Source of the DNA: Neisseriaceae bacterium
Lineage (GTDB): Bacteria > Pseudomonadota > Gammaproteobacteria > Burkholderiales > UBA11063
NCBI GenBank assembly: GCA_003963245.1
Contig: RXJX01000031.1
Location: 1 to 64,000, forward strand
Direction of reading: 5' to 3'
Length of the DNA: 64,000 nt
The translations under genes were made by a program, and so were the position numbers. Under the pieces are notes generated by a model. That model was not told where the DNA came from, ran no database searches, and saw nothing but the letters and a program-made list of their open reading frames with translations. Positions 37,285 through 45,853 of this stretch are shown here, piece by piece (the first letter of the stretch is position 1; each line of letters starts with the position of its first letter).

Positions 37285-39089
37285 AGAAATTGCCAATTGT
37301 GATACCAGAGCAAGTATTTGACAAAGTACGTACGATCTACCAATAAGCCACTGAGTAATGGATAGAAGGCGGCAAAGAGTAAAATACATGCTATCACGTA
37401 GCCAATTATTAAATAGTTAAGCCGTTTGTTCTTTAGTTGTAATACTTGACTAAATAAATAACTGAGCATGATAATACCAAAAATACTACTGATATAAAAA
37501 TAATAGATATAGCTAATTCTGCCAAACAATGCATAGGGCAAAAATTGCATCAAAGTGATAAATAAGAAAAATAGTGGCATAAATTTTCTTGTCTTGACGA
37601 CATTAATCAGCATAAATAACAACGAAGGATAGAACATCCACCAGATTAATGGATTCCCCATTAAAAGTCCAAGGGATGACAAGCTAGTTCTTGTATCTAG
37701 CCAACGGTAAACTAACTGTGGCTGTGTTATCAATGGCCATTGCCACCACTGTGAACCACCTCCACCATGAGCAACATGATTAATCATTTCAGTATGAAAA
37801 CGATACATTATAGGCTGGAGAGAGCTCACAAATGACCAAAAATTATTTATACCAGAATTTTTATAAAATGGATAAAAGACTGTTGGATAGTAACAAGTAA
37901 AATAAAAACTTATCGGTAGCACAACAAACAAAGCACAAATCTTGAGCAGAGCAATTAATTTAACGCGTAATGAACTATAATGAGAATAAATAAATTCAAA
38001 ATAAACAATTACAAGCAAAGCAGTTGCTAGTGAATAGATTGCTGACCATTTAATACTCATTGCCAACGCAATGCTTAAGGCACAAGGCAGTAGATAGCGG
38101 TGGGTAGCATCAAATTTTTCACCACCTCTTCTGGCTTCTGCATAACAATAAAGGAAGAAGATACTCAAGATGGCAAAAAAAGCTAAAGTTGATTCTAAAG
38201 ATGCCATTCGCGTAATCATAAAATGCATAAAATCGACGCCAAATAAGATACTTGCAATTATTGCCGCACTTCGGGATAACGTTAGTTTCTTAGTAAAAAG
38301 ATAGACTAATAAAAGCGATAAAATTCCGGCTAAATCCGGTACAATCCGCCAACCTAGCGAATTATCTCCAAATATCCTCATGCCTAAGCTAATCAGCCAC
38401 ATACCTAGCGGGGGATGTACCGTTATTAACGCTGGTAAATGGTGGTTAAATTGATAAGCGGTAGTTACATAATAGTATTCATCCCAAATTGAACTCGAAT
38501 GCCAGATACTCTGATAATTTTGTGGGATATCTACGCTCACTAATCGCCGCTTGGGAATCATGTGCTGTGCTTGAGTTAAACTAAAGCCCGTTACATAGTC
38601 AATATTGTTAAATAATGCCAACTGACGTAATTCAATTACTCCAGACTCAGCTGCTAAAGTAAATTTTTTATATTTAGCATTCGGGTCATTTAATTGCAGA
38701 TGATTCCACATAAAGGTTCCCGGATCAATAGTAATACTTTGAGTTTGATTATCATCACGGACATAGCTAAATTTAATTGATCCGCTAACATAACCTAATG
38801 CATAATAGAACTGATCAATATGTGTTGGCGTAGTAAAGTTAATCTCAACCCCTTGTCTTGCTGTTAGGGTTACTGGCGTATTTGGTTTAAGTATGTTTCC
38901 AAGATTAATAAAACTAATCCCCGCATAAACACAACTAATTACAATGAGCAATAAATAGTCTGTCCGGTCTAAAAAAGATAGGATATTTTTATGCTGTAAC
39001 GGATATTTTTTAATTTGATATACAAAATAAACGAGTATAGCTAAAAAAATACCTACCGTCAAAGATAATTGAACTAACGCTAGTGACAT
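37281..39089 (-). CDS. GT39 (PMT-like) membrane glycosyltransferase, paralogue 1
   Basis: A 602-aa GT-C enzyme. After two N-terminal helices a periplasmic beta-rich domain (about 65-165) is inserted. Then comes the catalytic first loop, with the Asp-Glu pair at 203-204 (IWDEYYY) and HPPLG at 225-229. The next signature is DFMHFMITRMASLES, and several helices follow to the C-terminus (YLLWYHNWQF). Such enzymes use polyprenyl-phosphate-linked sugars on the periplasmic side. The acceptor may be protein, lipid or glycan. It forms a pair with paralogue 2 (13 bp apart), sharing the R-MAS signature. Confidence 0.82.
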   Translation of the reverse strand: MSLALVQLSLTVGIFLAILVYFVYQIKKYPLQHKNILSFLDRTDYLLLIVISCVYAGISFINLGNILKPNTPVTLTARQGVEINFTTPTHIDQFYYALGYVSGSIKFSYVRDDNQTQSITIDPGTFMWNHLQLNDPNAKYKKFTLAAESGVIELRQLALFNNIDYVTGFSLTQAQHMIPKRRLVSVDIPQNYQSIWHSSSIWDEYYYVTTAYQFNHHLPALITVHPPLGMWLISLGMRIFGDNSLGWRIVPDLAGILSLLLVYLFTKKLTLSRSAAIIASILFGVDFMHFMITRMASLESTLAFFAILSIFFLYCYAEARRGGEKFDATHRYLLPCALSIALAMSIKWSAIYSLATALLVIVYFEFIYSHYSSLRVKLIALLKICALFVVLPISFYFTCYYPTVFYPFYKNSGINNFWSFVSSLQPIMYRFHTEMINHVAHGGGGSQWWQWPLITQPQLVYRWLDTRTSLSSLGLLMGNPLIWWMFYPSLLFMLINVVKTRKFMPLFFLFITLMQFLPYALFGRISYIYYFYISSIFGIIMLSYLFSQVLQLKNKRLNYLIIGYVIACILLFAAFYPLLSGLLVDRTYFVKYLLWYHNWQFL

Positions 39090-39102
39090 AAACTAGTTCC
39101 GT

Positions 39103-40941
39103 TTAAAACTGCCAGGTTTTAAACCACAGCAAAAAATGATAGACAACATCACGATTAATATTAAGCCCACTCAAGACCGGAAAAAACACGACAAAAAGCC
39201 AGATGCAAAACACAATATAAATAAAAACGAGCCAATTAATTATTTTACTTTTTAATTTAAGTAAGAGCATTACTAAATAAGCAAAGCCAATAATTATCAA
39301 TGGTAATACTGAGTAAAAATAATAAATATAACTCAACCGGTTAATAAAAACATAAGGGATATATTGAGCAGCTATTGCTAATAAAATAAAATAAAGCTCT
39401 GGTTTTCTAAATCTTGGAGAAACTAACAAAATAGTCAATGCAATGACCGCCGCAGATGTGCCCCACCACACTAATGGATTACCTAATAGCCCTACTGATT
39501 GCGATAATTTACTTACCGGATCAAGCATCACAAATGCCATTGACATCGGCTGCAAGACCAACGGCCATGTCCACCACTTTGAAGCATAGATATTATGAAA
39601 ATCCAAAGCCTCTTGAGTATGAAACTGATACATATTTTTTTGTGTTTCTAGCATGAAACTGGCAAAGTTAGTCGCGTGTTTGATTGTATATAACGGTACA
39701 AAACTAAGGCAATAAATGGATAATGGTAATACCACTAAAAATAATATATACTGTAATGCAATTGATAGTCTAATCGGCTTTGCCCCATTAGCTAGATAAG
39801 CCCAGATTAACACCAATATAATCGCAGGCAGCGCAAATACCCCCGACCATTTACAGGCAATCGCAAGTCCGCTAAATAGTCCAATAACGAAAATATTTTT
39901 TAAGGCTGCTTTATTACCATAATTATTTAGCCTAGTCTGCAAATACTCAAATAAAAACAAATACTCACATAACAAAAATAGCGTAACAAATGGTTCAATA
40001 CTTGCCATCCGTGAGATCACAAAATGCATAAAGTCAACACTTAACAAAATTGCAGCAATCATCGCCGCATAACGATTACCAGTCAAGCGCTTGGCAAAGA
40101 TATAAACTAAGGGAATCATTAGAATACCGCTACAATTCGCCAAAATTCGCCAGCCAAACGAATTGAGCCCAAATAGCAATATTCCAAGCGCAATAATCAG
40201 CATAGCAAGGGGTGGATGAGCCTGCGTTACCGTGCCCCACTGCTTTAAATACTCCTCTGCAGCCGCAGCATAATAATACTCATCAAACACAGCAGAATTA
40301 AACCAAACATTAGTTAGTTGTAGTGGTGATAACTGTTTTTCCAAGATTGAGCTATAATCTTTGCCAGATGAGTCACCAATCTTTACAGAGGAAGGCATTT
40401 GCTGAGATACCGGACTGTATAAAGCTAAACGCTGAATTTCAATACCTCGCTGAGTATTTTGATATTCGTAAGGAGTAATATTTGATGACTCAACGGTAAA
40501 ATAAAACGCAGATATTGCTTGCGGAGAGTCGAAATGAAAACTATTCCATTTTAGTTGCGGCTCATCCTTAATCCCCGGATCAATTCTTGCGACAGTAACT
40601 AGGCTTTCGCTAGGTGAAATTTGCGCCTGAATCAATAATGCACCCGTAAAAACCCCGGCTTTGAAATATAGATCGCCGCTTTTTTGTGCCTGAGTTAGTT
40701 TAATAATTAAACTATCCGTTGAATTTGTACTGCTCCACATTATCTTATTGCTTGGCTTTTCGCCGAAATTGACAAGACTGAATATAAGATAAACTAAGCT
40801 AATAGCTATCAAAAACAAATAATCATAACGATCTAATTGTGCTGATAATTTATACTTATTGCTGACCAAGAGATAGTAGCATCCCAGAAGTACAATCCCG
40901 ATCATCGTCACAATAATTAACACTATTTGCCATGAAAGCAT
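39103..40941 (-). CDS. GT39 (PMT-like) membrane glycosyltransferase, paralogue 2
   Basis: A 612-aa paralogue with the same layout: two helices, an inserted beta-rich domain (about 60-175), catalytic Asp-Glu at 220-221 (VFDEYYY), HPPLA at 242-246, DFMHFVISRMASIEP and the C-terminal FLLWFKTWQF. It is the first gene of the minus-strand pair and starts within the divergent control region at 40.94-41.04 kb. All catalytic landmarks are kept, so it is likely active. Substrate unknown. Confidence 0.82.
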   Translation of the reverse strand: MLSWQIVLIIVTMIGIVLLGCYYLLVSNKYKLSAQLDRYDYLFLIAISLVYLIFSLVNFGEKPSNKIMWSSTNSTDSLIIKLTQAQKSGDLYFKAGVFTGALLIQAQISPSESLVTVARIDPGIKDEPQLKWNSFHFDSPQAISAFYFTVESSNITPYEYQNTQRGIEIQRLALYSPVSQQMPSSVKIGDSSGKDYSSILEKQLSPLQLTNVWFNSAVFDEYYYAAAAEEYLKQWGTVTQAHPPLAMLIIALGILLFGLNSFGWRILANCSGILMIPLVYIFAKRLTGNRYAAMIAAILLSVDFMHFVISRMASIEPFVTLFLLCEYLFLFEYLQTRLNNYGNKAALKNIFVIGLFSGLAIACKWSGVFALPAIILVLIWAYLANGAKPIRLSIALQYILFLVVLPLSIYCLSFVPLYTIKHATNFASFMLETQKNMYQFHTQEALDFHNIYASKWWTWPLVLQPMSMAFVMLDPVSKLSQSVGLLGNPLVWWGTSAAVIALTILLVSPRFRKPELYFILLAIAAQYIPYVFINRLSYIYYFYSVLPLIIIGFAYLVMLLLKLKSKIINWLVFIYIVFCIWLFVVFFPVLSGLNINRDVVYHFLLWFKTWQF

Positions 40942-40973
40942 TCAAATACCAATCAAAACAATTAAATTTGATG

Positions 40974-41013
40974 CGCGATTATAGCATATTAGTTTTAATG
41001 TGTTATAATCGCG
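40974..41013. promoter_or_regulatory. Symmetrical divergent promoter region
   Basis: The inverted repeat CGCGATTATA (40974-40983) and TATAATCGCG (41004-41013) is 10 bp perfect. Each arm supplies a TATAAT box, one for each direction, separated by 20 bp. The region can fire either GT39 pair and, as a palindrome, could also bind a dimeric regulator. Confidence 0.6.
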
Positions 41014-41044
41014 ACAACCTAAAAATAACAGAATCAAATGCTCA

Positions 41045-42850
41045 ATGATTAACCTCTTATTCATTCAAACTCTCACTACCCTTATTTTATTATTACTCAG
41101 CTGCGCTTATGTCCTATTACAGACCAAAAATGCTTCATCAAACCAGATTACTGCTTGTAAACTCAGATTTAATAGATTTGATTTTTTTAATCTATTGTTG
41201 ATTATATTGATCTCATTTTGTATAGGTCTTCCTCACCTAGGTGAACGAACAGAAAGAGCTAGTTATTACTCACTAAAAAAGAATGACCAATTACAACTAA
41301 CTTTCACTAAACCAACAACACTAAAACAAATAAATCTTTATGTCGGAAATCTCAATGGTAATTTCAAGATTTATACAGCAAGTAAAGAGAGTCAACAAAT
41401 AGAGTTATTTGAGATTAAAATAGATACTATGCATCCATTAAATTATCGTTGGCTCAGTTATGGTATAAGTTCTCAAGTCCAATTTAACAAGCTATGGATC
41501 ACTACAACTGCCGCACCAATCGAAATTAAGCAAATTGCTCTTTTTGATAACAGTAATAATTATATAAAAAATATCGTCGTTACAACAAGTGAGCCGATTA
41601 AACAAAAAAATCTGCTAATTACTCCACGTGAGCCATCCAGTCTAGTTAACTCCCCACAAAACAACATGGTTTTTGACGAAATTTACTATGCCAAAACGGC
41701 TCTGGAATACTTAAATGAAATCCCTCCAAATTTATCAGAGAATCCGCATTTAAGTACTTTTATTATTGCTCTAGGTGTTGTAATTTTTGGTGAAAATCCA
41801 TTTGGTTGGCGAATTATGCCTCTTATCTGTGGTACTCTACTGCTCATTATTATCTATCTATTTGCACTTAAACTATTTCAACAACGTAAAATTGCTTTAA
41901 TTGCAGTATTTCTATTGATGTTTGACTTTATGCATTTTACAATCAACCGCTATGCTTTAATCGAACCAGAAGTAACCCTCTTTCTTAGCCTTGAGTACTA
42001 CTTTCTATATCAGTATTTTTGTGCTAACAAGGCTCAAAACCTTAAAGAAGAGCAAGGTTATTTATTCTATTCGGGGATTTGTCTAGGACTGGCGCTAGCC
42101 TGTAAATGGATTGCATTATTCTCGATAATCCCCATTGGATTAATGCTTATATTTACTAAAATTAATTCAAACAAATCTATAACGCTATCATGGCTAATCA
42201 ATGCTACTTTATCAACAGTTATAGTCCCTTGCTTGATTTACACAACCAGCTTCATCCCATATAGCTTTATAACCAATCAGCCCAGTCTATTTACCCTGGT
42301 AATTAATGCACAAAAATTTATGATCTGGTTTCACAGCACTGGAATTAATGAATTACACAGCATGCTCCAAGGCTCTAAGTGGTGGAGCTGGTCATTAAAC
42401 ATGCAGCCCATGAATATATACTCTTTATTAACTAATTCAAACCAAGTAATCACCATAAATTTAATGGGTAATCCGTTAATTTGGTGGCTAGGAATTCCTG
42501 CTATAGGACTAACCACTGTATATGCAATTAAGCAGCAAAAGTTAAATTATATCTTCATTATTCTTATAATTCTCGCGCAACTGTTACCATTTGCATTCAT
42601 CAGCAGAATTAGTTATATTTATTATTTTTATAGCATAACCCCTTTTTGGATTTTAGCAATTGCTGCTAGTATTCAAATTTTATTAAAGTCATCTACCACC
42701 AAAATAAATATTCTTGTTTACCTATATCTTACTGCAGTTTTTGGCTTATTTGTGTTATTTTATCCAGTACTAGCTGGAGTTAAAGTTGATAGTAATTATA
42801 TATTAAAATACCTTTCATGGTATCCAAGCTGGCATTTATACCAATCATAA
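41045..42850 (+). CDS. GT39 (PMT-like) membrane glycosyltransferase, paralogue 3 (altered motif)
   Basis: A 601-aa paralogue with the same architecture. The Asp-Glu pair is at 211-212 (VFDEIYY), but the HPPLG motif has become ENPHLS (232-237) and the approach segment is PPNLSE. The later signature is DFMHFTINRYALIEP, shared with paralogue 4, and the C-terminus is YLSWYPSWHLYQS. Loss of the HPPLG form, well kept in GT39 enzymes, suggests altered donor or acceptor handling or reduced activity. The ORF is intact with AT-rich codons like its neighbours, so it is not an obvious pseudogene. Confidence 0.8.
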   Translation: MINLLFIQTLTTLILLLLSCAYVLLQTKNASSNQITACKLRFNRFDFFNLLLIILISFCIGLPHLGERTERASYYSLKKNDQLQLTFTKPTTLKQINLYVGNLNGNFKIYTASKESQQIELFEIKIDTMHPLNYRWLSYGISSQVQFNKLWITTTAAPIEIKQIALFDNSNNYIKNIVVTTSEPIKQKNLLITPREPSSLVNSPQNNMVFDEIYYAKTALEYLNEIPPNLSENPHLSTFIIALGVVIFGENPFGWRIMPLICGTLLLIIIYLFALKLFQQRKIALIAVFLLMFDFMHFTINRYALIEPEVTLFLSLEYYFLYQYFCANKAQNLKEEQGYLFYSGICLGLALACKWIALFSIIPIGLMLIFTKINSNKSITLSWLINATLSTVIVPCLIYTTSFIPYSFITNQPSLFTLVINAQKFMIWFHSTGINELHSMLQGSKWWSWSLNMQPMNIYSLLTNSNQVITINLMGNPLIWWLGIPAIGLTTVYAIKQQKLNYIFIILIILAQLLPFAFISRISYIYYFYSITPFWILAIAASIQILLKSSTTKINILVYLYLTAVFGLFVLFYPVLAGVKVDSNYILKYLSWYPSWHLYQS

Positions 42851-42872
42851 TATCACGAGGGAAAATAAAACA

Positions 42873-44603
42873 GTGCTTAACTTATTTAAAACATTAATAA
42901 ATCGTAGAAATTGGTTAATTCCACTATTAATGACTATAGCTTATGCTATCGTCAGCGGAATCAACTTAGCTCAAATTGGCGGAAATCCGAATGCAACATG
43001 GATGGGTAATTATGAAAGCAAAAATATTACTTTTATCTTTGACAAACCAACAGAATTTCATAGCATTCGTTATTTTTTAGGATTAAGTAATGGCAAATTT
43101 AAGGTATCGGCACAAACAGAGTCTAATGTTAATTTACAAATTATGGAAATTGATACCTCTAGCTTTCCTCCTCCAGTTTATCAATGGAATAGCATAATCC
43201 TTAATCAAAATCTTTACATTAAACAATTGAGCTTCAGTATTGAATCACCAATAGTGGAGTTTAAACAATTTGCTATCTTTGATAACAAAGGTAAGCTAGT
43301 AACTAATTACAGAATATCAATCGGATATAGCAACAACTTAGATAAAATTGACACTTTATTTGCAACTAAAGAAGCACCTAAAAATTATGCTCCATCAATA
43401 AAATCAAGTATCGTCTATGATGAAATGTATTACGCTACAACAGCATATCAATACATTAATCACATTCCACTTTATGCTAATAATCATCCACCGCTTGGCA
43501 CGTTAATAATTAGTTTAGGAATACTAATTTTTGGTATGAATCCGCTTGGCTGGCGAGTTATGGCATACCTTTGTGGAGTTATCACAATTCCGCTAATATA
43601 CTGCTTTGCTGAAAAGGTTTTTAAAAGCAATCGAGCGGCTATTTTTGCAGCATTATTATTAATGTTTGACTTTATGCATTTTACGATTAATCGCTATGCA
43701 TTGATTGACTCAATGGTGACATTATTTATTTGCGCGGAATATTTAATGCTCTTTATTTATATTGAAAACCAAAAACTTGGTAACCTAAATTCTGCACAAA
43801 ATAATCTATGGGGAGTAGCACTATTTTTTGCATTAGCGCTTGCTACTAAATGGACTGCCTTATTCTCACTTGCAACACTATTACCTATTGTTCTTTACTA
43901 TGAGTTTTTTTATATTATTCAACCAGCAAATAATCAAAATACTAAATTTAACAAGTTGCTTAAATTAGCTTCTATAAGTATATTCATTACTACTTTATAT
44001 TGTTCTAGCTTTATTCCACAATATCTAACTCAAGGAGAGTCGCGTAACTTTTTAAATTTTATAATCGAGCAGCATCTTACCATGTGGCACTATCATACAG
44101 GTTATGCCGTTACTCATCATCATGAGTTTGAGTCATCGTGGTGGTCTTGGCCTCTAATGCTTCGACCGCAACAAATTTATATTTGGATAAATCTAATAAC
44201 AAAACAGTCTGCTTCAGTTGTTTTAATGGGGAATCCAGCAATTTGGTGGTTTAGCATTGTCGCAGTCCTGCTAATGACAATGAATTTCATCAAAAATCGC
44301 AGCTGGCAACTTGGTTTTATTTTGCTTGCAATTGCATCACAATATTTACCATACATCCTGATTAAACGCACCAGTTTTATTTATTACCTATATGCAGTAA
44401 CTCCATTCATGATTTTAGCAATTACTTGGACATTAGATGCCGCTTTGAAGCGTCCAGAAACAAGCTTAAAAAAGCTAGTGTGGATTTACTTAGCCTTAGT
44501 TATTGGATTATTCATCTTGTTTTATCCTGCAATCTCAGGCCTAGAAATTCAACGTGATTATACCTATCGTTATTTACTTTGGTATCAATCGTGGAATTTC
44601 TAG
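42873..44603 (+). CDS. GT39 (PMT-like) membrane glycosyltransferase, paralogue 4
   Basis: A 576-aa paralogue starting at GTG 42873 with GAGGG upstream. It lacks the first helix of the other three and begins directly at the helix before the inserted beta-rich domain (about 38-150). Asp-Glu is at 183-184 (VYDEMYY), HPPLG at 205-209, then DFMHFTINRYALIDS and the ending YLLWYQSWNF. The 39 nt near its 3' end are repeated at 45811-45849. It follows paralogue 3 by 22 bp on the same transcript and ends 5 bp from a convergent gene. Confidence 0.82.
   Translation: MLNLFKTLINRRNWLIPLLMTIAYAIVSGINLAQIGGNPNATWMGNYESKNITFIFDKPTEFHSIRYFLGLSNGKFKVSAQTESNVNLQIMEIDTSSFPPPVYQWNSIILNQNLYIKQLSFSIESPIVEFKQFAIFDNKGKLVTNYRISIGYSNNLDKIDTLFATKEAPKNYAPSIKSSIVYDEMYYATTAYQYINHIPLYANNHPPLGTLIISLGILIFGMNPLGWRVMAYLCGVITIPLIYCFAEKVFKSNRAAIFAALLLMFDFMHFTINRYALIDSMVTLFICAEYLMLFIYIENQKLGNLNSAQNNLWGVALFFALALATKWTALFSLATLLPIVLYYEFFYIIQPANNQNTKFNKLLKLASISIFITTLYCSSFIPQYLTQGESRNFLNFIIEQHLTMWHYHTGYAVTHHHEFESSWWSWPLMLRPQQIYIWINLITKQSASVVLMGNPAIWWFSIVAVLLMTMNFIKNRSWQLGFILLAIASQYLPYILIKRTSFIYYLYAVTPFMILAITWTLDAALKRPETSLKKLVWIYLALVIGLFILFYPAISGLEIQRDYTYRYLLWYQSWNF
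44561..44599 (+). repeat. 39-bp direct repeat, copy A (inside GT39 paralogue 4)
   Basis: This stretch, which encodes the C-terminal YRYLLWYQSWNF of paralogue 4, recurs at 45811-45849 with one mismatch (TACCT versus TACCC). The two copies flank the GT76-like gene. Confidence 0.85.
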
Positions 44604-44608
44604 TCTTC

Positions 44609-45763
44609 TTAATATGCATAAAATGAATTAAATAACCAAAAAAATAACATGGTAAAATGTAACCCAAGAAAAATGAAAATTAGAATATATTGTAATGCTC
44701 TTGATCGTTCAGTAATGACTGCCAAGAATAGATACACCGGGTACCACCCAAAAAAGAAACGTGTATATGATTTCAGATTCAATGAAATCAGCGCTACGCA
44801 CACGCACATAACAAAAAACAACAAGTCATTCCAGCGCCTTACGCTAACTAACCACAATGTAACAACCAATGACAGTGAACACATAATTCGGTCAAGATAG
44901 AAACCACTATTTAACAATGCTTTCAACGCCGTTATCGGACTGCTGATATTCTGAAAATTTAAACGGCTCCATTTTGTCTGAATATGATAGAACGCTAATG
45001 AGTCTCCAACATGAAACTTTAAGAACAACATAAAAGTAAGAAGACCACTCAAAGAAATAATAAACATAATGGAGATTTTCAGCACACGTGAAAGATTAAT
45101 TGGTTTCTGATTAAACTCATTAAAAATTAAAACTATTGACATAAAAAAACCATTAATCCTAGTAGCACCCAAAAAAGCACAGCTAATTGCTGCCCACCAG
45201 CTTTTATGCCGCTGAATCAAACAGATACTCAATAACGATAAAAATAAAAAAAGCGACTCAGTATACATACTCATGAAATAAATATTTTCACTGCCAACAC
45301 ACAAAAAAAGTACTCCTGCTTGTGCACACCTAATTGAGTATGACTTACTAATGTAGTTAAATAATAAAATCGTTGATACAAAGAGCAGTGATTGGTTTAA
45401 GACATAAGCAACCACTAGAGGGCTGCCTAACCAAGACAATGCGTTAATTAGAAATGGAAATAACGGCCAAAACGCCCAGTTTGCGCGTCCTTCGTTCAGA
45501 CTTCCATCCATAGGGTTTGGTAATAGTTGATAACCATGATTAATAATATCTAAGTACCAATAGCAATCCCAGCGACAGATATTTATGAAAAAAGATGATG
45601 AAAATTGAAAGCCCTCAAAATGTACAAAGTGTGTAATTACATAGTATTCCACAAAATTTAATACCCTTGTAAGAATAAAAACACTCAAACAATAAAATAT
45701 TATATTTTGAAGCTTGACATGTGTTTGTTCAGATTTGCTTTCAGAATCAGTAGACAACTGCAT
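44609..45763 (-). CDS. GT76/PIG-V-like mannosyltransferase family protein
   Basis: A 384-aa polytopic protein. RWDCYWYLDIINHGYQ in the first periplasmic loop, WAFWPLFPFLINALSWLGSP and YTESLFLFLSLLSICLIQR with GATRINGF match the WD-xWY / AFFPLYP / TESLF pattern of PIG-V-type GT-C enzymes. It likely transfers a hexose from a polyprenyl-phosphate donor. It is oriented against the plus-strand GT39 pair and flanked by the 39-bp direct repeat, so it may have been inserted as a unit. Confidence 0.7.
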   Translation of the reverse strand: MQLSTDSESKSEQTHVKLQNIIFYCLSVFILTRVLNFVEYYVITHFVHFEGFQFSSSFFINICRWDCYWYLDIINHGYQLLPNPMDGSLNEGRANWAFWPLFPFLINALSWLGSPLVVAYVLNQSLLFVSTILLFNYISKSYSIRCAQAGVLFLCVGSENIYFMSMYTESLFLFLSLLSICLIQRHKSWWAAISCAFLGATRINGFFMSIVLIFNEFNQKPINLSRVLKISIMFIISLSGLLTFMLFLKFHVGDSLAFYHIQTKWSRLNFQNISSPITALKALLNSGFYLDRIMCSLSLVVTLWLVSVRRWNDLLFFVMCVCVALISLNLKSYTRFFFGWYPVYLFLAVITERSRALQYILIFIFLGLHFTMLFFWLFNSFYAY

Positions 45764-45780
45764 TATGAGCTTTCTTTTCT

Positions 45781-45853
45781 AACGTGATTTAGATAAAAAT
45801 TACCAATTGATACCCATCGTTATTTACTTTGGTATCAATCGTGGAATTTTTAA
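45781..45853 (+). pseudogene. Relic of a GT39 gene 3' end (direct repeat copy B)
   Basis: 45811-45849 repeats the 3' end of paralogue 4 with one mismatch, and in frame it still encodes RYLLWYQSWNF followed by TAA (45851-45853). Upstream, AACGTGATT (45781-45789) also matches the equivalent position of paralogue 4, but 21 unrelated bases are inserted between the blocks. Nothing further upstream matches. This is the tail of a lost copy or the scar of a recombination event; it overlaps the stop codon of the next minus-strand gene. Confidence 0.75.
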
